A stretch of 64,000 nucleotides of DNA, taken from positions 1 to 64,000 of the forward strand of contig NZ_SAXY01000064.1 of assembly GCF_008016535.1 (NCBI RefSeq). Direction: 5' to 3'. A model generated the notes under the pieces. That model saw only the letters and a list, made by a program, of their open reading frames with translations, did no database searches and was not told the DNA's origin. Position numbers and translations under genes: made by a program. This DNA is from Brachyspira pilosicoli (lineage in GTDB: Bacteria; Spirochaetota; Brachyspiria; Brachyspirales; Brachyspiraceae). This document shows positions 34,994 through 44,136 of this stretch, piece after piece; positions within the stretch are counted from its first letter, which is position 1, and each line of letters opens with the position of its first letter.

Positions 34994-35710
34994 TTAAGCT
35001 CCCATATCCATTATACCGTCATTAAGCATTTCATTATTATCTGGAGCATATGAAGGGAAGTCATTAGGAGATGAAGGCACTGTATTATTATTAGGATTAG
35101 TGCGTGCTTCATATTTCTCTAATATTCTTGCTGCTACTGTAGGATCCATCAAACTAAGCAAATAAGAAGTAGTACTGTTTCTTCCTTCTGCTGCAGCTAT
35201 TGAATCCATCTCTACTAATACATCTATAATCAAATCATCAGAACCATTAGCTGCTAATTGATTAAGTAAGGCAACAGAGTTTTGAGGAGGCATACTATTA
35301 ATTTTATTAGCCAAATCTGTAAGTACTAATTGATACTGAGCAGATTCATCCATAGTAGCTTGATAATTAGACCAAGCATTTAATAAGTTTTGTCTGTCTT
35401 GCTCTATTAATTCAGATTGTGAATTTAATTCTATAGCTCTGCTAGCAATTAAAGCCTCTTGTGCCTGTATATCTTTTTCTCTTAAATTAAAAGACTCTCT
35501 CATTTTATTAAGGTCATCTCTAGCCAAAAGAGCCATATCTTCAACTCTGGGTTTTTGAGTAAATCTAGTTAAAAAAGAAGGTACATTAGGAGCTATTTTT
35601 GTACGCATTAAAGTATAATAATTAACAACTCCAAATATATCAAACATATAAAGTAATGCTATAAAAGCTATTAAATTAACTACAGTCAATATTGCTATTT
35701 TAAATTTCAT
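34994..35710 (-). CDS. FlbB-like periplasmic flagellar protein (MotE/MgtE-N type)
   Basis: About 238 residues from the start at 35710 (AGGTG 9 bases upstream); an ATG two codons earlier is also possible. One N-terminal TM helix (IAILTVVNLIAFIALLYMFDIFGVVNYYTLM), a long coiled coil (about 70-120: REKDIQAQEALIASRAIELNSQSELIEQDRQ), then a MgtE-N-like helical unit (LLNQLAANGSDDLIIDVLVEMDS...LMDPTVAARILEKY) and a disordered Pro/Asn tail. Layout and length match FlbB, the spirochaete collar protein at the base of periplasmic flagella, a MotE relative. No other flagellar gene is adjacent, so the call rests on architecture. Confidence 0.68.
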   Translation of the reverse strand: MKFKIAILTVVNLIAFIALLYMFDIFGVVNYYTLMRTKIAPNVPSFLTRFTQKPRVEDMALLARDDLNKMRESFNLREKDIQAQEALIASRAIELNSQSELIEQDRQNLLNAWSNYQATMDESAQYQLVLTDLANKINSMPPQNSVALLNQLAANGSDDLIIDVLVEMDSIAAAEGRNSTTSYLLSLMDPTVAARILEKYEARTNPNNNTVPSSPNDFPSYAPDNNEMLNDGIMDMGA

Positions 35711-35861
35711 AAACATTCACACCTAAATAACATAATAGTATACATAATACAGAAAAAACTATAATATGTCAACTAACTATATTATCGTAATTTATAGTTT
35801 TTTAGTTATCATATTTTTTTTACAAAAAAGAATTTTTTTTATTATATTTTTTTAATTATAT

Positions 35862-37028
35862 TCAAGTAGTTCTTTTTAAAAGAATCATACTAACATCATC
35901 TTTTAAAGGTTCTTTTGTAAAAGATTTTATCTCAGATATAATTTTTTCTTTAATATCATCAACATTGTTTTTAATATTTTTAGAAAATATTTGCTTTAAA
36001 TGTTCATCACCAAACATATTATTATTATCATCAAACACCTCATAAGCACCGTCTGTAAAAACAAATAAAACATCATTTCTATTTAATTGAATTTTCATCT
36101 CTGTATATTCGCTCTCATCAATCATTCCAATTAAAGGACCATCTATATCTACGGTACATATTTCTTCTTTGCTATTTAAATAATAAATAGGTTTAGGAGA
36201 GCCTGCAGAAGAACATAATAATTCACCTGTTTCATTATTATAAAGAGCATAAAATACACATGCAAATAGATTTTTATCAAATCCCTCTTCTATAAAAAAT
36301 TTATTAAGTTTCTCCAAAAAAACAGCAGGGGAAGTATTTTTATCGTCTATAATAGCATGCGAATCAAAAAAAGATTTTATTAAAATAGTAAGCATGCTCG
36401 CAGCAACTCCATGCCCAGAAACATCAGCAAGAAGTATGGCATAATATCCATCATTAATAAGTTTTATTCCGCTATAATCTCCAGAAACTTCATTTGGTGC
36501 ATAGTGATGTATAGATATTTCATTTTTAGGTATAGATGTATTGCCATAAGAAAGTATAGTTTTTTGCAATTTAGCAGCATATTCTATATCTCTTTTTAAT
36601 ATATCCATATACATCATATTAGACTCTATAGCTTTTTTTAGCCTAATATAAGACTTCATTTTAGAAAGAAACAAATCAGTATCAATAGACTTCTCAAAAA
36701 AACCATCAGCACCATAATCAAATGCTTTAAGAGATTCTGTTTTATTATCAGAAGCAGTTAAAAAAAGCACAGCTATATTTTTTAATAAATTATCAGATTT
36801 TATGTATCCAGCCAATCTGCAAGCTCCGGCATTAGGAAGCATATAATCAACTAATATACAATCTGGTATTTTTTCATATGTCATATTAATAGCCTCTTCA
36901 TAAGATAAAGCTATATAACATAAATAATTATTTTTTTTTAAGAATTTTTGAATAAACTTAGCATAATCAATATTAGTATCAACTATTAATACTTTTTCTG
37001 TTAAAATATTATTTCTTGTAGTAGCCAT
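35862..37028 (-). CDS. response regulator with PP2C-type (RsbU-like) phosphatase
   Basis: 388 residues. Receiver domain (about 11-130) with the phospho-acceptor D61 in CILVDYMLP; a short linker coiled coil with DIEYAAKLQKTIL; then an SpoIIE/RsbU phosphatase (about 165-388) with ADVSGHGVAASML, LCSSAGSPKPIYY, FVFTDGAYEVFDD and DDVSMILLK supplying the metal Asp residues. It probably dephosphorylates an anti-sigma-factor antagonist, or another target, on receiver phosphorylation. The start codon overlaps the rodA stop, so it belongs to the mrdA-rodA operon. The partner kinase is not present here. Confidence 0.88.
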   Translation of the reverse strand: MATTRNNILTEKVLIVDTNIDYAKFIQKFLKKNNYLCYIALSYEEAINMTYEKIPDCILVDYMLPNAGACRLAGYIKSDNLLKNIAVLFLTASDNKTESLKAFDYGADGFFEKSIDTDLFLSKMKSYIRLKKAIESNMMYMDILKRDIEYAAKLQKTILSYGNTSIPKNEISIHHYAPNEVSGDYSGIKLINDGYYAILLADVSGHGVAASMLTILIKSFFDSHAIIDDKNTSPAVFLEKLNKFFIEEGFDKNLFACVFYALYNNETGELLCSSAGSPKPIYYLNSKEEICTVDIDGPLIGMIDESEYTEMKIQLNRNDVLFVFTDGAYEVFDDNNNMFGDEHLKQIFSKNIKNNVDDIKEKIISEIKSFTKEPLKDDVSMILLKRTT

Positions 37029-38344
37029 TAATGCACATACCTTCTAGCTTCAACATTAAATATAAGCCCAATAGATATAGAAAAAGTTAAAATGGAAGAG
37101 CCCCCGCTACTTACAAAAGGCAAAGTTAAACCCGTAATAGGCATCATACCAACCACCATTCCTATATTAATAAACACATGGCATAAAAACATAGCTATTA
37201 CCCCCGATATAATCAAAGCCCCAAGCCTATCTTTAGCAAAATAAGCAACTGTAATCCCCCTCACAAATATAGTAGCATAAGCTAATACAACCAAAGCACT
37301 TCCTATAAATCCCCACTCCTCACAAATATTAGAGAAAATAAAGTCATTTACCTGCTGAGGTATAAAGTTTAATTGCGACTGACTTCCATTGAGAAAGCCC
37401 TCACCAAAAAGTCCGCCGCTTCCAACAGCAATGAGAGATTGAATAATATTGTACCCTGAACTAAGCCTAGTAAGCTCTGGATTCATAAATACTAATAATC
37501 TCTCTTTTTGATAAGTTTTTAATCCTATATCAAAAGTTAAAGCCGCACACATACTTAAAAATAAAACAAAAAATGTAAATGAAAATAATTCTACATATTT
37601 GTTATTCATATAAAAGTTTATTGTAAGAAGAAGTATTGATATAAATAAAAATCCTCCTGCAATATATCCTATATAAAGCCTTTGTGATAGGAAGTTAAAA
37701 AGAATATTATTTATATCATCCGACATTCTTTTATATTCCAAAAACATTGGTATAGATAACCCTATAACACCTATACTTAATAATGATATAATATATCTTA
37801 AAGGCACTCCTCCCACAAACAGCATAACAAATACTATAAAACAATATACCAAAACAGTACCCAAATCAGGCTGCATTAAAACTAACCCAATAGGTATAGA
37901 AATAAAAATACCCGCTATTAAAAAATATTTTTTCTGTTTTATTTTATCCCCTATTTGGTCCAAATAACCAGCCAAAAATATAATCATTACTATTTTGCCA
38001 AACTCAGAAGGCTGCATACCAAAAAGCCAGCTGCTGCTTCCGTTTATAGTAGTACCTACTCCCGGAATAAGTACAAGTATCAACACAATAAGCATTGGTA
38101 TATATAAAGACATTCTGTGTTCTGCAAGTTTAGTGTAATTGATAAACATAGTAATACACATAATAACAAGACCGACAACAGAGAAAAATATATATTTCAA
38201 AAATATCCAGCTTGTTTTACCAGAATCTGGAGAATATGTTGAAGAATATACAGCTATAGCACCTGCCGCCATAAGAAAAAGTATAGAAATAAGTATTCTC
38301 CAATCAAATACAAATAATCTTTTTAATTCTTTTTTCTCATTCAT
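37028..38344 (-). CDS. rodA: rod-shape peptidoglycan polymerase RodA (SEDS)
   Basis: 438 residues with about ten TM helices. SEDS signatures: GSSSWLFGMQPSEFGKIVMIIFLAGYLD, MQPDLGTVLVYCFIVF (containing the catalytic-type Asp), IGSGGLFGEGFLNGSQSQLNFIPQQVNDFIFSNICEEWGFIGS and LPFVSSGGSSILT. SEDS glycan polymerase working with PBP2. It overlaps mrdA upstream by 8 bases and the PP2C gene downstream by one base, all translated together. Confidence 0.93.
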   Translation of the reverse strand: MNEKKELKRLFVFDWRILISILFLMAAGAIAVYSSTYSPDSGKTSWIFLKYIFFSVVGLVIMCITMFINYTKLAEHRMSLYIPMLIVLILVLIPGVGTTINGSSSWLFGMQPSEFGKIVMIIFLAGYLDQIGDKIKQKKYFLIAGIFISIPIGLVLMQPDLGTVLVYCFIVFVMLFVGGVPLRYIISLLSIGVIGLSIPMFLEYKRMSDDINNILFNFLSQRLYIGYIAGGFLFISILLLTINFYMNNKYVELFSFTFFVLFLSMCAALTFDIGLKTYQKERLLVFMNPELTRLSSGYNIIQSLIAVGSGGLFGEGFLNGSQSQLNFIPQQVNDFIFSNICEEWGFIGSALVVLAYATIFVRGITVAYFAKDRLGALIISGVIAMFLCHVFINIGMVVGMMPITGLTLPFVSSGGSSILTFSISIGLIFNVEARRYVH

Positions 38345-40328
38345 ATTGTATTCTATTGTCCTCTTGAGTATTTATATTACTTTCATTATTATTAGCATTC
38401 TCATTATTTTCAGCATTTTCCAAAGCCTGCTGCTGTCTAGCCATTCTAATTTGTCTGTATATATTTTGCATTCTTCCATATATAGAGTTTCTAGCCTGTA
38501 TAGGGTCATCACCATCTATTATAGAGCGAAGCATAGCAGTAGCAATAGGTCCGGCAGTAGAACCACCACCACCTCCACTATTTTCAAGCATAACTGTTAC
38601 AGCAATCATATCATCTTTAGGTCTTTGATTATAAGGGCCGTAAATAGTAATCCAAGTATGGTCTTTACCTTGAGCGTTTTGTGCTGTAGAAGTTTTAGCT
38701 GCAAGTTTTATATTTGGAGACCAAGCACCGTTTCTTGCAGTACCTCCTGCTACAGCCATTCTCATACCTTCTTTTATTACTGTGAATATATCTTTACTTA
38801 TTTCTAATTTTTTCATTACAATCTTATCATTGTTGTATATTACTTCATCGGTCTGAGAGCTTCTAATCTCTTTAACAACATGAGGTCTGTACATAATTCC
38901 GTCATTTATGATAGCAGAAGTAGCCATATGAACCGCTATAGGAGTAGCAGACATATAACCCTGACCAATAGCATATTGAAGCGTATCACCGTCCCACCAA
39001 TATTCTCCAATCTTTCTTCTCTTCCATTCAGAACTAGGAACTGTACCTATTTTCTCACCAGGCAAGTCTATACCTGTAAGCTCTCCAAAACCTAATAACT
39101 CTGCATATTTCTTTATAAAGTTTGGTCCAAGCTCATAAGCCAAGTTGTAGAAATAAGTGTTGCAAGAAAATTGAATAGCCTTATACATATTAACATAGCC
39201 GTGATGACCAGTACATCTATAAAATCTGTTTTCAAGAAGCATACCGCCCGCACAGAATCTTGTAGTATAAGCTCCAATTCTTCCCTCAGCAAGAGCACCC
39301 AAAGCACTAACAAGCTTGAAAGTAGAGCCCGGAGGATATCTTCCTCTTATAGCCTTGTTCCAAAATGGATTAGCAGGGTTATTGATGAGCTCAGAATATT
39401 TCTTAGCATCTATTTTGCCTATAAAAATATTAGGGTCATACCAAGGCGAACTTACCATAGCAAGTATTTCACCAGTAGTAGGCTTCGATATTATAATAGT
39501 TCCAACCTGACCTCTAAGAAGCTCTTCTGCATCTTTTTGTATTTTAGAATCTATACTAAGTATTAATTTTTTACCCGGTATAGGCTTACCAACTGCAGGA
39601 GCAATGGTTTCTTTTACTCTGTTTCTTGAGTCAACTATCCACTGCTCATAACCGTCTATTCCTCTAAGCTCTTTATCATAATACTGCTCAACGCCTTCTT
39701 TACCAATAACGCTGTCTCTTCTATATCCCTCTATTCTTTTACTTTCAAACTCTTCCTGCGAAATATTACCTATATAACCCAATATATGCGTCATAGTCTC
39801 GCCAAGCGGATAGTTTCTTATAGATTTACTTCCATAATATACGCCCGGAAAATCCTCAGAACGTTCTGCCAAATAGCTCATCTGGGACATACTAATATTA
39901 TCAGATATCTCCACAGAATCATAACTGTTTTTAGAAACTTTAGATAAGCTTTCTTTTATAGAACCCAAATCTATATTAAATAGTTTAGAAACCCTATATA
40001 AAAGCTCCTCTCTCTCAAAATAATTCTTAGGCAAATAAACAGGTATAATATACATAGTGTAGATTTTTATGTTCTCTGCCACAATAACCCCATTTCTATC
40101 GAATATCTCTCCCCTATATGCATCTATTGGTATTATTTGCTCTTTATTATTCCTTGCCAAACTATCATAATGAGAGTTCAAAATGATTTGCAAATAGAAT
40201 AGTCTAATAATAAGCATAGCCGATATTAATACAGAAATAATTAATACTACTATTAGCTTTTTTTTATATTTAAAATCTTCACCTTCGATTTTTTTATCTT
40301 TATTTAATTCAATTTCTAAAAAAGTCAT
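38337..40328 (-). CDS. mrdA: penicillin-binding protein 2
   Basis: 663 residues, class B transpeptidase of the elongasome. N-terminal TM helix (KKLIVVLIISVLISAMLIIRLFYLQII, about 25-51), pedestal/dimerisation domain (NKEQIIPIDAYRGEIFDRNG...), transpeptidase motifs SxxK in PPGSTFKL, SxN in SCNTYF and KTG-like AKTSTAQ near the end. A low-complexity Asn/Glu tail (NAENNENANNNESN) follows residue 620. Partner of RodA, with which it overlaps. Confidence 0.94.
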   Translation of the reverse strand: MTFLEIELNKDKKIEGEDFKYKKKLIVVLIISVLISAMLIIRLFYLQIILNSHYDSLARNNKEQIIPIDAYRGEIFDRNGVIVAENIKIYTMYIIPVYLPKNYFEREELLYRVSKLFNIDLGSIKESLSKVSKNSYDSVEISDNISMSQMSYLAERSEDFPGVYYGSKSIRNYPLGETMTHILGYIGNISQEEFESKRIEGYRRDSVIGKEGVEQYYDKELRGIDGYEQWIVDSRNRVKETIAPAVGKPIPGKKLILSIDSKIQKDAEELLRGQVGTIIISKPTTGEILAMVSSPWYDPNIFIGKIDAKKYSELINNPANPFWNKAIRGRYPPGSTFKLVSALGALAEGRIGAYTTRFCAGGMLLENRFYRCTGHHGYVNMYKAIQFSCNTYFYNLAYELGPNFIKKYAELLGFGELTGIDLPGEKIGTVPSSEWKRRKIGEYWWDGDTLQYAIGQGYMSATPIAVHMATSAIINDGIMYRPHVVKEIRSSQTDEVIYNNDKIVMKKLEISKDIFTVIKEGMRMAVAGGTARNGAWSPNIKLAAKTSTAQNAQGKDHTWITIYGPYNQRPKDDMIAVTVMLENSGGGGGSTAGPIATAMLRSIIDGDDPIQARNSIYGRMQNIYRQIRMARQQQALENAENNENANNNESNINTQEDNRIQYE

Positions 40329-40413
40329 GTAAAAAAACCCTTATAAAAATTTTTTATACTATTTATAAGTAACGGTATTTATTACTTAAATTTAAGCAAA
40401 TAAAAAATTTAAA

Positions 40414-40446
40414 AGGTATATACAAAAATTATATTTGCATATACCT
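40414..40446 (-). terminator. terminator after ctpA
   Basis: AGGTATAT (40414-40421) and ATATACCT (40439-40446) pair on the minus strand with additional A-T pairs inside; TTTTAAATTTTTTATTT follows. It lies between ctpA and the mrdA operon. Confidence 0.72.
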
Positions 40447-40460
40447 AAAAATTTACTTAA

Positions 40461-41927
40461 TTATTCTTTTTCATTAGACCAATTTTCTCTTGGTTCTTCT
40501 TTATCTTGCGGAGGCTGTTTTCCTGTATTTAAATAATCAATAGCAGATTTAAGCTGCTTATCATATTTAAGATCAACTATCTCATTATAATTACCCAAAT
40601 TACGCTCATTATGTATCAATCTCTCAAGTAAATAATCACTGGCTATAATATTCTGATTTTTAAGCTCCTCTTTAAATTGAGGTAAAGCATTTTCATCAGC
40701 CTCTTCTTTTGGATATCTTTTTACATATTCTGCAATCTGTCCGCCTTTTCTAAGTTCTGTTAATGCTATTACATCTGTATTACTTAATTTAGGTTCAACA
40801 ACAACAAAATCTGGAGTTAATCCTTTACCATGAAGTCTTCTTCCATTAGGTGTGTAATAATGTGCCACTGTAAACTTAAATGCTGTATTATCTTTTACAT
40901 CTAAAGGCAACACATACTGTACACTAAACTTACCAAATGTAGTTTCACCTAATAATTTTGCTCTATTATTATCCTGTAAAGCTCCAGCTAAAATCTCTGA
41001 TGCAGAAGCACTATATTGATTAACAAGAACTATCATATCGCCATCTACCCATTGATCGCCTTTCATAGTAGCATAATAGTCCTGATTTTCATTTTTAGTT
41101 CTTCCTCTTGTATAAACTATTTTACCATCAGATAAAAACTCCTCTACAACATTAATAGCTGTATCCAATCTTCCGCCTGGGTTATTTCTCAAATCTAAAA
41201 TAAGCTTTGTCATACCTTTCTTTTTAAGATCAGCTAAAGCAGTTTCTAACTCTCTTGAAGTATCATCACCAAAATTTGTTATTCTAATATATCCTATAGT
41301 GCTGTCTTCTAACATTTTATATTTTACACTTTTTATCTCAACTATAGCCCTAGTTAAAGTATATTCTATAGGCTCAACTACACCTTGTCTTCCTATTTTT
41401 AATTTTACTTTAGTGCCGGCCTTACCGCGCATGATATTAGCTGCATTATCTACAGACATGTCTTTAGTGCTTTCGCCATTTATCTCTATAATAATATCTC
41501 CTGGCAATATTCCAGCCTTTTCACCCGGACCATCTTCTATAGGAGCTACAACCAAAAGACCTCTATCTGGCTGCTTTGATATAGATAAACCAACTCCGCC
41601 ATATTTTCCAGACATCTCTGTACTAAGTGCCTCATTTAATTTTTCATCAAGTAAGAATGTAAATGGGTCATCAGTAGCTTCAAGCATACCTTTAATAGCA
41701 CCATACATAAGTTTTTTAGTAGTAACATTATTTGTATCAACAAAGTTCTGCTGTAATGTAGCAAAAACTTTTTGGAATAATCTGCTGTAATAATAAAAAT
41801 CATTATCTGATTGTGCCATACCTTGCTGTGCTATTGCTATTGAAGGACTCTTAAAATTAAATAATGATATGGCTAGAACAAATATTAAAAGAAATATCCA
41901 TAATGCTCTCTCTTTATTTTTCATCAT
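40461..41927 (-). CDS. ctpA: C-terminal processing peptidase (S41 family)
   Basis: 488 residues. Uncleaved signal/TM (ALWIFLLIFVLAISLFNF, residues 8-25), PDZ domain (about 95-175: YGGVGLSISKQPDRGLLVVAPIEDGPGEKAGILPGDIIIEINGEST), then the S41 protease with catalytic Ser in NQYSASASEILAGALQD and Lys in GETTFGKFSVQ. The C-terminal 100 residues are charged. It cleaves exported proteins near their C-termini in the periplasm. Single gene with its own terminator. Confidence 0.95.
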   Translation of the reverse strand: MMKNKERALWIFLLIFVLAISLFNFKSPSIAIAQQGMAQSDNDFYYYSRLFQKVFATLQQNFVDTNNVTTKKLMYGAIKGMLEATDDPFTFLLDEKLNEALSTEMSGKYGGVGLSISKQPDRGLLVVAPIEDGPGEKAGILPGDIIIEINGESTKDMSVDNAANIMRGKAGTKVKLKIGRQGVVEPIEYTLTRAIVEIKSVKYKMLEDSTIGYIRITNFGDDTSRELETALADLKKKGMTKLILDLRNNPGGRLDTAINVVEEFLSDGKIVYTRGRTKNENQDYYATMKGDQWVDGDMIVLVNQYSASASEILAGALQDNNRAKLLGETTFGKFSVQYVLPLDVKDNTAFKFTVAHYYTPNGRRLHGKGLTPDFVVVEPKLSNTDVIALTELRKGGQIAEYVKRYPKEEADENALPQFKEELKNQNIIASDYLLERLIHNERNLGNYNEIVDLKYDKQLKSAIDYLNTGKQPPQDKEEPRENWSNEKE

Positions 41928-42100
41928 ATTTTGTAACCTCTATAAAATCATTTATTTCTATTTTTCTATACAATAATAATTAATATTATAACATAAATGT
42001 AAAAAAAAGAATACACATATTAATATTATTTTATATATATGTATATTTACATATATTAGCAAATAAAATTTATAATAAAAAATCCGATATACAAACCTAT

Positions 42101-43033
42101 ATGGAAAATAAAAATCGCTTTATAATTTTTTCTACAGTTATTATTGTATTAATTATAATATCATTTTCTTCTCTAATGATAACAGCAAATGATAATATTA
42201 GTAAAGATATAAACTTAAAAAAAATAAACACTAATCAAAATAATTATATAAGCAATAAAAAAGAAAATAAAAAAATAAAAATATTAATAGACCCCGGTCA
42301 TAATGCAGTTACAAAGGGTGCTATAGGTTTTTTGGGTTATGAATATTACATGACTTTAAGGCTTGCAAATCAGCTTACCGAAATACTAGATAAAGATGAT
42401 AGATTTGAATACACACTAAGCAGGACTGGTCCTTATTATGATAAACATATAAAAGAATATATAACCAATAATTATCAAAAACTATTAGGTATATATAACA
42501 CAGAATTAGAAAAAACTGAAAGAGTTGGAAATTTAACTAGATATCAAACTATGGAGCTTTATGCTATTAGACATTATGCCATAGATAATAATTTTGATGC
42601 TTTAATAAGTTTACATTTTGATTATATGCCATACGTAAAACTAAGAGAAAAAACAGAAGGTTTTCATGTTATGGTAAGCCCATACAATGGTGAGTTTCAA
42701 ACTTCTATGCAAATAGCAAATAAAATATCTGAAAGGATGCAAGAGAGTTATAAAATATCTCCTGTTATAGCGATAGACAACATACTTCCAGACAATGTAT
42801 GGAAATTTTATAATAAAGAAGATTTATTAAATAAAGGGATCACTTTAAGAGGATTAGTTTTACTAGGTGATAGCTTTGAATATGAATACAATAAACAAAC
42901 ATTCAAAAAAGATATACCTTCTGTTATGGTAGAATCTGGATTCATACATGATTGGAAACTAGGAAGCACCAAAGCATTAAGCAATATATCAGATAAAATA
43001 TACAAAGCCTTAGTAGATGTATACTGCGATTAA
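42101..43033 (+). CDS. N-acetylmuramoyl-L-alanine amidase-like exported protein
   Basis: 310 residues. TM/signal anchor (FIIFSTVIIVLIIISFSSLMIT, 7-28), Asn/Lys linker, then an Amidase_3-type fold: ILIDPGHNAVTKGA (first zinc His), LRLANQLTEIL, ALISLHFDYMPY (zinc His in LHFD), and PSVMVESGFIHDWKLG (catalytic Glu). The three zinc/catalytic elements are present but the middle is diverged, so cell-wall amidase activity is likely rather than certain. No clear Shine-Dalgarno. Convergent with the ROK gene, overlapping its end by 4 bases. Confidence 0.78.
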   Translation: MENKNRFIIFSTVIIVLIIISFSSLMITANDNISKDINLKKINTNQNNYISNKKENKKIKILIDPGHNAVTKGAIGFLGYEYYMTLRLANQLTEILDKDDRFEYTLSRTGPYYDKHIKEYITNNYQKLLGIYNTELEKTERVGNLTRYQTMELYAIRHYAIDNNFDALISLHFDYMPYVKLREKTEGFHVMVSPYNGEFQTSMQIANKISERMQESYKISPVIAIDNILPDNVWKFYNKEDLLNKGITLRGLVLLGDSFEYEYNKQTFKKDIPSVMVESGFIHDWKLGSTKALSNISDKIYKALVDVYCD

Positions 43034-43983
43034 TTCTTAAAGAACATAGCAGCACAGCCTAATACCCCCGCATCATTTCCTAAAGAAGCAGGTTTTATCT
43101 CAAGATTTTTTACCATCATTCTAAGACCATAATTATTAACACCTCTTTTAATATGCTCTATCATCATATCAAAATCTTTGCAAAGCCCGCCGCCTATAAG
43201 TACCAAATCCAAATCAAGCATATTCAAAGCCTGTGCTATAGATATACCTAAATAATAAGAACATTCTGCAATAGTTTCTTTAGCAAGAATGTCCCCCTTT
43301 TTAGCTGCATCGAATATAGCCTTAGCCTTACCCTTCTCTAATTCTTCATAAGTTAAAGTAGTAGGAACAACATTTTTATGAATCTTTTGCTTAGCCATAT
43401 TAATAAAACCAGTAGCAGAAGCATAACGCTCTATACAGCCGCTTGAACCGCAATTACATTTATCTCCATCAGGAACTACAACTACATGACCAATCTCTCC
43501 AGCACCTCCCAAAGAACCTGTAAATAATTTTCCATTAAGTACAAATCCTCCGCCTACTCCTGTACCAAGTGTAACAAACATAACGGATTTATATTCTTTA
43601 TCTTTACCGCTTCCATATTTTGCCTCACCTAATGCAGCCATACTTGCATCATTGGCAGTTTTTACAGGTAAATCAAATAAATCTCCTATATCAGAAAACT
43701 TAATACCCTTCAAACCGGGAACATTTTCTGCCCCACCCATATGAAGTGTTTCAGAGTTCATAACTCCCGGGCAATCTAAACCAATTCCTATAGCATTATA
43801 TTCTGAAGGCATATTCTCTAAAAGCTTCTTTATTATATTTGATATATTTGTTTTATGTTCTTCAGAGGTAAATTTAGCTTCTATATTAAAATTATCTTTA
43901 TATAAAATATTTCCCTCTTCATTAATGATAGCACCCTTTATAGAAGTGCCTCCTATATCTAAAGCAATAACAGCATCTTTCAT
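43030..43983 (-). CDS. ROK-family sugar kinase (glucokinase-like)
   Basis: 317 residues. ATP loop ALDIGGTSIKGAI at 7-19, sugar-binding DCPGVMN and NDASMAALGEAKYG, LGTGVGGGFVLNG with GGAGEIGHVVV (catalytic region), and the ROK zinc motif CNCGSSGCIERYAS. All marks of an active ROK glucokinase or N-acetyl-hexosamine kinase. The exact sugar is not determined, glucose most likely by family habit. Confidence 0.88.
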   Translation of the reverse strand: MKDAVIALDIGGTSIKGAIINEEGNILYKDNFNIEAKFTSEEHKTNISNIIKKLLENMPSEYNAIGIGLDCPGVMNSETLHMGGAENVPGLKGIKFSDIGDLFDLPVKTANDASMAALGEAKYGSGKDKEYKSVMFVTLGTGVGGGFVLNGKLFTGSLGGAGEIGHVVVVPDGDKCNCGSSGCIERYASATGFINMAKQKIHKNVVPTTLTYEELEKGKAKAIFDAAKKGDILAKETIAECSYYLGISIAQALNMLDLDLVLIGGGLCKDFDMMIEHIKRGVNNYGLRMMVKNLEIKPASLGNDAGVLGCAAMFFKN

Positions 43984-44136
43984 TATTTATATGCCTCCAT
44001 AATTTTATAATCTTATTTTAGTATTAAGATAAAAAATTGTCAATGATTAATAATTAATAATAATATATCTATTTCAATTTTATGAATTATCAATTATAAT
44101 AAACATAATAATAAAAAAATATTTTAAAGTGTTCTT

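Noticed and set aside
38139-38807. 222-codon frame opposite rodA/mrdA
   Set aside because: Antisense of two well-supported overlapping genes; Ser/Ile/Tyr-rich product with no recognisable domain.
41299-41790. 163-codon frame opposite ctpA
   Set aside because: Antisense shadow of the PDZ and N-terminal region of ctpA; no start signals.
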